A stretch of DNA of 44,948 bases from Nitrosospira sp. (GCA_013821425.1 JACDGV010000021.1:1-44948); one strand, 5' to 3'; shown: positions 1-7,074, numbered from the stretch's first letter. Notes: a model not told the origin generated them from the sequence alone. Numbers and translations: made by a program.

Positions 1-2
1 TC

Positions 3-89
3 CGCTGGTATAACGAAAAGCGGATCAAAATCTCGCTCGGCTCACTCAGTCCTCTCGAATACCGTGAGAGCCTTGGGCTCGCAGCATGA
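3..89 (+). pseudogene. IS3-family transposase OrfB, C-terminal tail
   Basis: The frame starting at base 3 reads RWYNEKRIKISLGSLSPLEY and ends in a TGA at 87-89. This is the usual C-terminus of an IS3-family (IS150-like) DDE integrase, where YNxxRxxxxLxxLSPxEYR is conserved. Only the last 28 codons lie in the window, so whether the rest is intact cannot be seen. The stop codon directly abuts the IS481 fragment that follows, so one element has probably inserted into or next to the other. Confidence 0.75.
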
Positions 90-598
90 ACATAAACGAG
101 TCCAAGTTTTCCGCCGCACCCCCAGATGATCAGTTTTCAACCGGCGCCAACATCTATACGACCAAGACGCCGATTACGGCAGCTGATCTACTCAATGATC
201 AGGTGCTGCCCTTCTTCGCACAGCAGGGCATGGGTCTGATCCGTATCTTGACCGATCGTGGCACCGAGTATTGCGGTAAGCCAGAAACCCATGATTACCA
301 GCTCTACCTGGCCTTGAATGACATCGAGCATACCAAGACTAAAGCCAATCATCCGCAGACGAACGGTATTTGTGAGCGCTTTCACAAGACGATCCTGCAA
401 GAGTTCTATCAGGTAGCGTTCCGGCGCAAGATATACCGGTCAATTGAGGAGTTGCAAATTGATCTGGATGACTGGCTGCACTACTACAATCATGACCGCA
501 CCCATCAGGGCAAGATGTGTTGCGGACGAACACCCATTCAAACATTAATTGACGGAAAGGAAGTCTGGCACGATAAAATCACAGCACTGAACAACTGA
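86..598 (+). pseudogene. IS481-family transposase, 5'-truncated
   Basis: From about residue 23 onward the product matches an IS481-type DDE transposase: YTTKTPITAADLLNDQVLPF, then RILTDRGTEYCG with the second catalytic Asp, then HPQTNGICERFHKTILQEF with the catalytic Glu, and a C-terminal RTHQGKMCCGRTPIQTLI. The N-terminal helix-turn-helix half and the first catalytic Asp are missing. The first 20 or so residues come from unrelated DNA at the junction with the IS3 tail, so the ATG at 86 is not the native start. A terminal-repeat-like sequence follows at 629-662. The protein should be inactive. Confidence 0.85.
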
Positions 599-628
599 AT
601 CTGATCTGACAACCGGATCAAGTCAAAT

Positions 629-662
629 CGGGTAACTGTCAGATGAAGTCGCGACTACTACA
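629..662 (+). repeat. Putative IS481 right terminal inverted repeat
   Basis: This short segment lies about 30 bp after the transposase stop and ends in GACTACTACA. An almost identical sequence in the same orientation occurs at 44660-44691; the two align over 34 positions with two single-base gaps and three mismatches. The position just past the transposase and the reuse elsewhere suggest an element end. No left-end copy is visible in the window. Confidence 0.55.
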
Positions 663-682
663 AATTATATCTCCAGTCCGTC

Positions 683-877
683 GTGTGATCTACATCAAGA
701 CCAAGTTCCAGCATCATTTCCTCCAGATCACGATAACTGATTCCGTATTTGCAATACCACCGGACACAACCCAGAATCATCTCCCCACGGAAATGACGCC
801 ATTTGAAATCTTATATTGATTACCTACCCTGAAAAACATCATGGTGCACCACGCTTCTTATTTTTTGCAACAGAGCC
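683..877 (-). pseudogene. IS6-family element remnant (transposase N-terminus plus one end)
   Basis: This stretch is a diverged copy of the 5' end of the intact IS6 element at 5581-6345. It reads DFKWRHFRGEMILGCVRWYC, then KYGISYRDLEEMMLELGLDV on the minus strand, and ends at 877 in the same GGCTCTGTTGCAAAAAA terminal repeat. The start codon region has changed so that an in-frame TAA precedes DFKW, and the frame runs into unrelated sequence after DVDHTT. It is a dead relic, roughly a quarter of the element. Bases 878-1084 that follow show no gene. Confidence 0.85.
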
Positions 878-1084
878 CTTTCGCTTGACCCAAAACGCGT
901 CAGCTTATAGGCATCGGTCCGGTACACTTTTATTCTGCGATCACCGCGAAAATAAGTGCGCTTCAGTGGTACATTTTTACACCGCTATTTACAATATTTG
1001 ATGAAAACCCTGTCTTGTCCACTTTGGATCACTTCGAAATCCAATATAGATCGCTTGTTTCATTACACTCTTGCACTATTTGCA

Positions 1085-3142
1085 CTATTTGCACTCGTAC
1101 TTCGGGAACCCGGAGCATTTGCCCGACTTGCACTTGTGGTCATTTCCCACTGACCCGGCCTTGCCGCAAGACTGACCTGCGCTGAGTTTCGTCCGGCATG
1201 CATTGATCTTCGTGTCGGAGCCGGCGTCGCACCAATTCCCGGCACCGCAGTCGGAATCGCTTTTGCACACGCAGGTGCCCTTTGTACTATCGATGGCGCT
1301 GCACTTACCTTCCTTGCAGGCGTCATCCACGTAGCAAGTGCCGCCCATCGCTACTGAGTTGGGCGTATAGCAGCGGGAGAATTTGCACTCGCCCCCCTGA
1401 CATTGGTGCCCACCCCCAGCGACATCACAGCTCTCGTTGTCCGCTTTCAGAGCCACGCACTGGTTCTTGCCTACAGTGATCGTCCCCTTGTCGCAGTATT
1501 TACCAGTGCCGCACTCAGAATCGCTGTCGCACACGCAGGTGCCCTTCGTGCCGTTAACAGAGCTGCACTGGCCTTCCTTGCAGGCGTCATCCACGTAGCA
1601 AGTGCCGCCCATTGCTACTGAGTTGGGCGTATAGCAGCGGGAGAATTTGCACTCGCCCCCCTTGCATTGGTGCCCGCCGCCGACAAGATCGCAGCTCTCG
1701 TTGTCCGCCTTCAGGGCCACGCACTGGTTCTTGCCTATTGTGATGGTCCCCTTGTCGCAGTATCGCCCTGCGTCGCAATCAGAATCGCTGTTGCACACAC
1801 TCTGTTTCGTGATGTATCGCGATACAGCCAGATAATGATAAATTGTCCGCTTGTCGGTAGCGCCCCCTTCGCACATTTGGTAGGTATCAGTCGAGAAGGA
1901 TTTGTATTTGGCGCTGAGGCAGCTATTCTCCTTGTCAACGCCATCGTTTGTTTCGCCCCCGTACTCATCGTCCAAGCCGAACGCGTGGCCGACCTCGTGC
2001 AAGTACGTTCCGTCGCTAGTCATGGTGGAGAAGTTGTTGAACTGTACAGGGTTTGATTTGTACATCTGATTGAATCCATAGGGTGGAAACTTGGTCGCAA
2101 AGCGCACCGTGAGATGGTCATTGTCCCGAAGCAGGTCTAGCGTCTCTTTGGGGAATGCGGAATCATTCCGGCCCTTCATGAGTAGCTTGAGCTCGAATTT
2201 GCGGGAGATGGTCCAATAAGTTTCGCTGGTCCGTACAAAGTTATCCAAGATCCAATCCTGTGGCTTAACCTTAATGACCTCGTTGCTCTGTTCCGGATCT
2301 TGCCAAAACAGATCCCGGTCCTCGTCCACACGGCACCCCTCGTACACGAAAGCGTCGTCCTTTTTGTATCGGTACTGAATCTTGCCCAAGCTGATGAACT
2401 TGTTCTCGGAGTCGCGCTTGTAGGCGTTAACGCCACTCTGCCCGTCGTACTTGCCCTCTTCTCCAGGAAAATAAGTGGAGGTCGAGCAAAGCGTTGTCGC
2501 AATGGGCTGTGGGACAGGCTTCAGCGTTAGCACCTGCTCGCCTGTTGAAGGATCCCGCGTAATGATGACTTGTGATGCGTCGTAGAGTCGCCAAGCGTGC
2601 GCAGCCTGTGTCACCGGCGACAGCGTATTCGTTTTGTGGTCGACTTCCCGCTCACCAATGTAGAAATCAACACGATCGGGGACCAGTTCGTTGATGATAG
2701 GCCTGTAAGGAATAGTCATTGTCCAGACCCCGTCATTCTTGCTCAGGACGTAGACGTACTTCTGCTGAGCGGGCGTGATATCGAGGGGTGGCTTTTCAGA
2801 GGGAATGCCGAAGAAGTTGTAGTGCCCCCGGATAACCTTAGGGTCGAGATCGCGCGCCTTCAGTAACTGCTTTCCTTCATTGCTACCGCTGGCAGCCGTC
2901 GCCTTGGCGACCTCGTTCCCCTTGGTGTCACGCCTCCGGTTGCATTCAAGGATTATCTCATTCCACTTACGGTTACCGCGGTGCTCGGCCTTGGGATCGG
3001 AAAAAAGTTCTTCGTAGAAGTCCACATCGCGCTTGGTTTCGGCGGTTGTCGTGGTGTCCTTAACACTGTCGCAAAGATTAGCGTGGGCATGTGTACCGGA
3101 AAATACAAGATACGCCCATAGTAGAGCTAATACTGTTTTCAT
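1085..3142 (-). CDS. Secreted metzincin-like metalloprotease with duplicated Cys-rich modules
   Basis: A 685-residue protein with a signal peptide (MKTVLALLWAYLVFSGTHAHA) and a good ribosome binding site (AGGGAGAG). Residues 382-392 read HEVGHAFGLDD, the HExxHxxGxxD zinc signature; the following EY recalls the M64 (IgA-peptidase-like) proteases, but exact family is uncertain. Residues from Cys450 to the end are Cys-rich: two near-identical 88-residue modules (450-537 and 538-625) and a diverged third (626-685) with patterns such as CxSDSDCGxGxxCD and GGxCYVDDACKEGxC. These are likely disulfide-bonded binding or targeting modules in the exported protein. It lies downstream of the HExxH peptide-modification gene on the same strand, after a roughly 300-bp gap holding one doubtful ORF. 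It may be co-transcribed, but could have its own promoter. A role as the maturation or export protease of the neighbouring peptide is speculation. Confidence 0.8.
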   Translation of the reverse strand: MKTVLALLWAYLVFSGTHAHANLCDSVKDTTTTAETKRDVDFYEELFSDPKAEHRGNRKWNEIILECNRRRDTKGNEVAKATAASGSNEGKQLLKARDLDPKVIRGHYNFFGIPSEKPPLDITPAQQKYVYVLSKNDGVWTMTIPYRPIINELVPDRVDFYIGEREVDHKTNTLSPVTQAAHAWRLYDASQVIITRDPSTGEQVLTLKPVPQPIATTLCSTSTYFPGEEGKYDGQSGVNAYKRDSENKFISLGKIQYRYKKDDAFVYEGCRVDEDRDLFWQDPEQSNEVIKVKPQDWILDNFVRTSETYWTISRKFELKLLMKGRNDSAFPKETLDLLRDNDHLTVRFATKFPPYGFNQMYKSNPVQFNNFSTMTSDGTYLHEVGHAFGLDDEYGGETNDGVDKENSCLSAKYKSFSTDTYQMCEGGATDKRTIYHYLAVSRYITKQSVCNSDSDCDAGRYCDKGTITIGKNQCVALKADNESCDLVGGGHQCKGGECKFSRCYTPNSVAMGGTCYVDDACKEGQCSSVNGTKGTCVCDSDSECGTGKYCDKGTITVGKNQCVALKADNESCDVAGGGHQCQGGECKFSRCYTPNSVAMGGTCYVDDACKEGKCSAIDSTKGTCVCKSDSDCGAGNWCDAGSDTKINACRTKLSAGQSCGKAGSVGNDHKCKSGKCSGFPKYECK
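1268..1795 (-). repeat. Two 264-bp direct repeats inside the metalloprotease gene
   Basis: Copy 1 is 1532-1795 and copy 2 is 1268-1531, in register with the reading frame (88 codons each). The middle of the unit is almost unchanged; differences cluster near the ends. The close nucleotide identity points to a recent duplication or to ongoing homogenisation. Confidence 0.85.
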
Positions 3143-3267
3143 TGGCTCTCCCTCTTATCAATGAGTGGGAGGACATTCTTCCGTACCGAGCATTGAACGG
3201 CTCCCAAAGTGTGTGGCAATGACATGTACAAGAAATCGACGGAACAGGAATATGGCTCTGCCACTGA

Positions 3268-3507
3268 TCACAATCGAAAACGTACGTCTTTGGCTGATAG
3301 CGTCTCAGCCGTAGTGTTCATAAAAGGACTCTGTACGGAATAATGTTCCGTTAAGATTATTTCTCGCTCGGATGAAGCTTCATAAACCTGGAGCTGCGCT
3401 CCAAAAATTAGTGCTGTTAATAATAACTTATCTCCATCGTCCCTAGCATAATTATCCTCGGCAGTATGCACGAACGTGTCGCTGCATCTTTTCAATAGCG
3501 TGTACAA
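3268..3507 (-). CDS. Small ORF of unknown function overlapping the HExxH gene
   Basis: A possible 79-residue product beginning at a TTG and overlapping the 3' end of the HExxH gene by 56 bp in another frame. No convincing ribosome binding site is visible. The sequence (ALIFGAQLQVYEASSEREII in the middle) has no recognisable motif. It could be a real small gene in the operon, a frameshifted former extension of the upstream protein, or chance. It is listed because it fills the gap before the metalloprotease. Confidence 0.25.
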   Translation of the reverse strand: MYTLLKRCSDTFVHTAEDNYARDDGDKLLLTALIFGAQLQVYEASSEREIILTEHYSVQSPFMNTTAETLSAKDVRFRL

Positions 3508-4492
3508 TTTCGGGAGGCGTCTCAGTAGTTCCTACCATTGATGCAGGGTCTGCATGTGCGTAGCCCGAGGCGGCAGTCTCTTGGAGTGATGAGGCATTTG
3601 AACTTGTGCGAGAACTCAGCTTCCAGAAATTGAAGAGTCCATACCAGATGAAGCAAGCATGGATGAACGTATGCAAGCTGAGCTTTCTACCCGTCCAAGG
3701 CGAAGTCAGCAGCTCGTGTTCGTCGTCTGCGACGAAGGCGCCATGAGTGGATTCGAGGTAGTACATTACACCGTGCATCGCCTCGTGAAGTATGAGGCCG
3801 GCAAGGTTGTACGTGGCGACTATCTTATGACCGGGATTGACTAGATCGATCCTGCCAGGTAGCTCTGACGACGATGCCGAACTGACCTCGGGAATCGGCT
3901 GGATGTAGACAGCGATCGACATAGTCGTCGAAAGAACGAAGTCGCGGACCGCAAGGCTTACTTGCTCTAATAACGCCACGGCGCTGTTCAATTTCTGAAC
4001 CACACGTGCACAGTCCGCGCGAGGGTTTAGTGCTGCTTCTGTGAAGCCTCCATCGAAACACGAGTTGACGCTCAAGAAAGGACTTGAAAAATCGACAGGA
4101 ATAACGGTGCCACGCAAGGTCGGTGCGCGGATAGCCCTTCCTGCCTCATCCCATCCGTAGTCTCCCAGCGCCGTCCACACACCGGGAAAAGCTCGGACAC
4201 CAGAGAGGCAAGCGAGCTCTGCTGCCATACTTCGATGAAGGAATCCCAGCGCTAAGTCGGGTTTCTCACGATTAAGTACATAATATGTCGCGGGCGCTGC
4301 TGCAATCCGGCGCACAGCTGTGGTGGGCATCTCGGACCAAACCCTTCGCAGGTGGTCTGATGCGGAAATAACCTGCTCAATCCGTGTACGGTTTTCTGAA
4401 ATGGAGTACTCACGCGCCATTGTAACTGTCAACAGTGGGCGCGATGACCAAGTAAATGATGATACCAACGCATCAATGGTGCTTTTATCCAT
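3452..4492 (-). CDS. Stand-alone HExxH peptide-modification enzyme (aKG-HExxH beta-hydroxylase type)
   Basis: A 346-residue cytosolic-looking protein without signal peptide. Residues 233-250 read LILHEAMHGVMYYLESTH, followed by LLTSPWTGRKLSLHTFIHACF at about 261-281. HExxH, then SPW, then a downstream His (H278 is the likely third metal ligand) is the layout of the HEXXH-motif putative peptide-modification family (TIGR04267). That domain is often fused to the radical SAM enzyme FxsB in FxSxx-COOH systems. Members have been linked to alpha-ketoglutarate-dependent hydroxylation of ribosomal peptides. Here the protein is free-standing and no radical SAM gene is near. About 300 bp upstream on the same strand is a 75-residue peptide gene that is the natural candidate substrate. 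The ATG at 4492 is forced, because an in-frame TGA lies four codons upstream; its ribosome binding site is weak. Family assignment is from motif recognition. Confidence 0.7.
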   Translation of the reverse strand: MDKSTIDALVSSFTWSSRPLLTVTMAREYSISENRTRIEQVISASDHLRRVWSEMPTTAVRRIAAAPATYYVLNREKPDLALGFLHRSMAAELACLSGVRAFPGVWTALGDYGWDEAGRAIRAPTLRGTVIPVDFSSPFLSVNSCFDGGFTEAALNPRADCARVVQKLNSAVALLEQVSLAVRDFVLSTTMSIAVYIQPIPEVSSASSSELPGRIDLVNPGHKIVATYNLAGLILHEAMHGVMYYLESTHGAFVADDEHELLTSPWTGRKLSLHTFIHACFIWYGLFNFWKLSSRTSSNASSLQETAASGYAHADPASMVGTTETPPEIVHAIEKMQRHVRAYCRG

Positions 4493-4622
4493 CCACGCTC
4501 AGATTTCTGCAAAACTCATCGAGTCAAAGACTCCCAATTTATGAGAAAACGTAGTGTATACTGTAGGATGTTTATCGCCTAACGATGAATGCTGGGTTGG
4601 ATGAATTACCAGCCTATCAAAT

Positions 4623-4646
4623 GCATGAACTGCAGCATGAACTGCA
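4623..4646. repeat. 12-bp perfect tandem repeat
   Basis: GCATGAACTGCA occurs twice head to tail (4623-4634 and 4635-4646). It lies in the untranslated stretch between the peptide gene and the HExxH enzyme gene. It is too short to identify as an element; it could be a binding site or simple slippage. Confidence 0.7.
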
Positions 4647-4718
4647 AGCTTCACATACGCCTGTACGCTCCAAAATATAGCAACATATGCAACCCTGGTT
4701 ACATTTCTCAGAAATCTT

Positions 4719-4738
4719 AAGGGCGAACTTCGCCCCTT
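4719..4738 (-). promoter_or_regulatory. Intergenic hairpin after the peptide gene
   Basis: Read on the minus strand, AAGGGGCG pairs with CGCCCTT around an AAGTT loop, with one unpaired base. It lies 62 bp past the stop of the 75-residue peptide gene and 227 bp before the modification enzyme. No U-run follows, so it is not a classical terminator. A hairpin here could protect the peptide mRNA or limit read-through, giving more peptide than enzyme. This is inference from position. Confidence 0.45.
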
Positions 4739-4800
4739 GGCCGCATGGCCGTGGACATTCTGGGGGCTAGTTCAGCCTCTGGGGGCAAGGAGCGTCATTT

Positions 4801-5028
4801 CTACGACGACAAATCGACATTGACAATTATTACAATTTTTTTCTTGATCTTGATCTTCTTTTCACCTGCCCCAGCCTCTCCAATACTTCGCAAGTCATCG
4901 AGTGTCGAGCGATTGAGCGGACCTGTTCCCATTGGCGAATCTGGTGAAACACCCTCTCGAATCGTGACTGAGGTTTTGTCGAGCTCTTCGAGGAGATTAG
5001 CGATCTTCTCGGCTTCTGCTTTGTCCAT
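4801..5028 (-). CDS. Candidate RiPP precursor peptide, 75 residues
   Basis: It starts at an ATG preceded by AAGGAGAT five bases away, one of the best ribosome binding sites in the window, and has its own sigma70-like promoter at 5060-5088. The N-terminal part (KAEAEKIANLLEELDKTSV) is acidic and helical, like a leader. A Gly/Ser/Pro-rich middle follows (SPDSPMGTGP), then GEAGAG, and then a very different tail of alternating Lys and Ile/Val: KKIKIKKKIVIIVNVDLSS. The leader/spacer/core composition and the next gene downstream being an HExxH peptide-modification enzyme together suggest a precursor with the Lys/Ile tail as core. No known family is recognised. It could instead be an unrelated small cationic protein. 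Confidence 0.6.
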   Translation of the reverse strand: MDKAEAEKIANLLEELDKTSVTIREGVSPDSPMGTGPLNRSTLDDLRSIGEAGAGEKKIKIKKKIVIIVNVDLSS

Positions 5029-5059
5029 GAGTATCTCCTTTCTGTTTAAGCAAAGATTT

Positions 5060-5088
5060 ACCTTAATTCAATTAAATACGGTTGTCAA
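5060..5088 (-). promoter_or_regulatory. Sigma70-like promoter of the candidate precursor gene
   Basis: Minus strand: -35 TTGACA (5088-5083), 17-bp spacer, -10 TAAGGT (5065-5060). The -35 box is a perfect consensus match; the -10 box matches three of six. The start codon of the 75-residue peptide is at 5028, so the leader RNA would be about 25 nt. Confidence 0.5.
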
Positions 5089-5121
5089 TCTAGACCAGTG
5101 ACAAAATGTAAAAAACTCAAC

Positions 5122-5193
5122 ACCCACCAGCTAAAGCTGGTGGGTTGGGGTTGCGGACTGAAAGTCGGGATACGCGTCGCCTAAACGACGCGT
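5122..5193. repeat. Two hairpins at the end of the IS200/IS605 remnant
   Basis: The first, 5122-5145, is an 11-bp inverted repeat (ACCCACCAGCT with AGCTGGTGGGT). The second, 5172-5193, is a perfect 8-bp stem (ACGCGTCG with CGACGCGT) around CCTAAA. Subterminal hairpins of this kind are what the Y1 transposase of IS200/IS605 elements recognises, and they lie just beyond the 3' end of the tnpA remnant. The first may also act as a barrier between that element and the peptide promoter. Confidence 0.6.
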
Positions 5194-5227
5194 CCTAATC
5201 GGGTTCCGTTTTGAAATCATCGTTTGG

Positions 5228-5580
5228 TCACGGCTCAAAATGATGCTCCAAATATTGCTTGATCATCTCTTCCGTCATCTGCCCTACCATGGCGCAAAAG
5301 TACCCCCTCGCCCAAAAATGCTTTCCCCAATACCTCTTCTTCAGATGAGGAAACTCTTCAAACAGCTTGCTCGACGTGCAACCCCTGATCCGCCTCATAA
5401 TCTCGCTTGGCGCCCTCGTCGGGGCAACTGGTCAAAATATGCACGTAATCCTCGCTCACTACCCCTTTCACTATCCTGATCTCAAAGGCTTCACATGTCT
5501 CACGCACCAGCTCTCGAACTCGCTCCGCCACGTCCCCGTTCAGTACTTTGTACCGGTACTTCGTTACCCATACAAAATGA
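5228..5580 (-). pseudogene. IS200/IS605-family TnpA (Y1 transposase), triply disrupted
   Basis: The remaining protein begins HFVWVTKYRYKVLNGDVAER and continues through EAFEIRIVKGVVSEDYVHIL. It then shifts frame near 5410-5425 and resumes as SEIMRRIRGCTSSKLFEEFP. It ends with MTEEMIKQYLEHHFEP, which contains the catalytic Tyr, and stops at 5228. Three lesions are visible. An IS6 element cuts off the N-terminus at 5581. One frame change lies in the middle. The HUH metal motif, normally HxH, reads YVH. It is certainly inactive. Confidence 0.85.
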
Positions 5581-6284
5581 GGCTCTGTTGCAAAAAAAAG
5601 GACAAACCAGAGTTCTGGATCTCTCCTGTGATACCTTGGTCTGATATCCAGCTGTCCTTTCTTAAACATCCGCATGAGCTCGAAACCTTTGATGGTGGCG
5701 TAGGCTGTTTTCATCGATTTAAAGCCCCGCACCGGGTTTATCAAGCGTTTGAGCTTGCCATGATCAGCTTCGATAATATTGTTCAAGTATTTGACCTGCC
5801 GGTGCACGGTGTGCGGCGGACACTTTCCTTCGGCTTTTAATTCGGTAATGGCGGACCTGTAAGCGGGCGCCTTGTCCGTATTGATAGCACCGGGGTGCGT
5901 CCAGCGTTTCATGGATTTCAGGGCTTTGCCCAGGAAGCGTTTGGCGGCCTGGGTATTGCGCGTTGGGGAGAGATAGAAATCAATCGTATGGCCGCGCTTA
6001 TCAATGGCCCGGTATAAATACGCCCACTTCCCTTTGACCTTCACATAAGTTTCATCTACCCGCCAACTGTAGCCCATCGTCGGCTTCCAGAACCACCGCA
6101 GGCGTTTTTCCATTTCAGGCGCGTAATGCTGAACCCAACGGTAGAGCGTCGTGTGATCCACCTCAAGACCACGTTCCAGCATCGTTTCCTCCAGGTCACG
6201 ATAACTGATCCCGTATTTGCAATACCACCGGACACCACTCAGAATTATCTCTCCACGAAAGTGACGCCATTTGAAATCCGACAT
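5358..6284 (-). CDS. IS6-family transposase, reading out into tnpA
   Basis: Start MSDFKWRHFRGEIILSGVRW at 6284. The DDE residues of IS6/IS26-type enzymes are visible: WRVDETYVKVKGKWAYLYRA (first Asp), INTDKAPAYRSAI (second Asp) and NNIIEADHGKLKRLI (Glu). All catalytic motifs are intact. The frame has no stop before the terminal repeat, so the last roughly 75 codons translate the repeat (FFATEP) and then part of the interrupted IS200 tnpA in frame, until 5358. The body is that of a normal IS6 transposase of about 230 residues with a foreign tail. Whether the tail harms activity is unknown. Confidence 0.85.
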   Translation of the reverse strand: MSDFKWRHFRGEIILSGVRWYCKYGISYRDLEETMLERGLEVDHTTLYRWVQHYAPEMEKRLRWFWKPTMGYSWRVDETYVKVKGKWAYLYRAIDKRGHTIDFYLSPTRNTQAAKRFLGKALKSMKRWTHPGAINTDKAPAYRSAITELKAEGKCPPHTVHRQVKYLNNIIEADHGKLKRLINPVRGFKSMKTAYATIKGFELMRMFKKGQLDIRPRYHRRDPELWFVLFFATEPHFVWVTKYRYKVLNGDVAERVRELVRETCEAFEIRIVKGVVSEDYVHILTSCPDEGAKRDYEADQGLHVEQAV

Positions 6285-6345
6285 TGATGGCCTACCTTGA
6301 AAAACATCATAGTGCACCACGCTTCTTATTTTTTGCAACAGAGCC
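5581..6345 (-). mobile_element. IS6-family (IS26-like) insertion sequence
   Basis: A 765-bp element bounded by perfect 17-bp terminal inverted repeats (GGCTCTGTTGCAAAAAA at 5581 and its complement ending at 6345). It holds one transposase gene. The 8 bp on either side (CAAAATGA and CCGTTCAG) are not a target-site duplication, so flanking DNA has been rearranged since insertion, consistent with the IS200 gene's N-terminus being absent beyond the right end. Confidence 0.9.
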
Positions 6346-6373
6346 CCGTTCAGTACTGGGCCATTTATGCGAA

Positions 6374-6523
6374 ATGGGTGTTAATAGGTACAAAAAGGGG
6401 CCTAAAACTGAGGACATCAGGAATTATCTACTTGACCAAACAGCGATTTTTCCTGATTATCTCGATGTCTACTACTGGGTATATCCCACCAAACTCAAGT
6501 ATTATTTAGAGACGCGGCGATGA
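6374..6523 (+). pseudogene. Unknown protein fragment truncated by the IS6 element
   Basis: The frame reads MGVNRYKKGPKTEDIRNYLL from an ATG at 6374 and ends WVYPTKLKYYLETRR. It is open leftwards to the IS end at 6345, so the ATG may not be native and the gene probably lost its start. The stop overlaps the start of the next gene (ATGA at 6520-6523), the arrangement of translationally coupled partners. No family is recognised. Confidence 0.4.
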
Positions 6524-6780
6524 CCATTTTGAGCGTCGGCCACCCAGCGCACGTGTGGTTGATGAAGTTTTTCCCCGTTGCTTTTTTTGTTGTATGGGAC
6601 AAACCGTACGGATACCAATATCCTCAATTCCCGAATATGGCAACGTGGGGACACTTAGGGATCGGCGATGATATAGAGTTGCCAGTTCATCTGGACGTAG
6701 TACCACACGAAAGGTGGCCAGAAGCGCCAGAAGATGGAAGAATTCTTGTTTACCGGGAACTAGCAATGGGAGTTGCATGA
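6520..6780 (+). CDS. Hypothetical protein, 86 residues
   Basis: An 86-residue product beginning MTILSVGHPAHVWLMKFFPV, aromatic-rich, with VVWDKPYGYQYPQFPNM and a C-terminal PEDGRILVYRELAM. There is no signal peptide and no recognised motif. Its start overlaps the preceding fragment's stop by four bases, so the two were likely one translational unit before the IS6 insertion. It may now lack its native promoter. Confidence 0.5.
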   Translation: MTILSVGHPAHVWLMKFFPVAFFVVWDKPYGYQYPQFPNMATWGHLGIGDDIELPVHLDVVPHERWPEAPEDGRILVYRELAMGVA

Positions 6781-6888
6781 GAAAGCAAAAAAGATCAATA
6801 AACTCCGCTGCCAATAGCTTAACCAATTGAAAGGTTTAAAGTTGTGTACCCATATGTGTACACATAGAAAAGATTGAATAGCGTATAC

Positions 6889-7074
6889 CTAGTATTCATT
6901 AGGGTTTGAGGCCAATACTTCAGGTTCAGGTGCAATCTTGAGTGACGTTCCGTGCTGACCCACGCTGTCTCGGTATTTTCCCCATGCCGCTAACCCAGCG
7001 GTTTTTGTTTTCACGCAGTTAAGAATCAGGAAAAACGAACATCCGGACAACAGCGCCAGCGTAACGTTAAGCAT
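6889..7074 (-). CDS. Small putative lipoprotein
   Basis: A 61-residue ORF with a hydrophobic N-terminus containing LALLSGC, a lipobox-like sequence that would place the mature N-terminal Cys at residue 12. The rest is polar (LAAWGKYRDSVGQHGTSLKI). The product looks protein-like, but no strong ribosome binding site precedes the ATG. There is no known family. Confidence 0.4.
   Translation of the reverse strand: MLNVTLALLSGCSFFLILNCVKTKTAGLAAWGKYRDSVGQHGTSLKIAPEPEVLASNPNEY

Noticed and set aside
1268-1795. CRISPR array
   Set aside because: The direct repeats are 264 bp, in frame and coding, with no short spacers; no CRISPR array was seen anywhere in the window.
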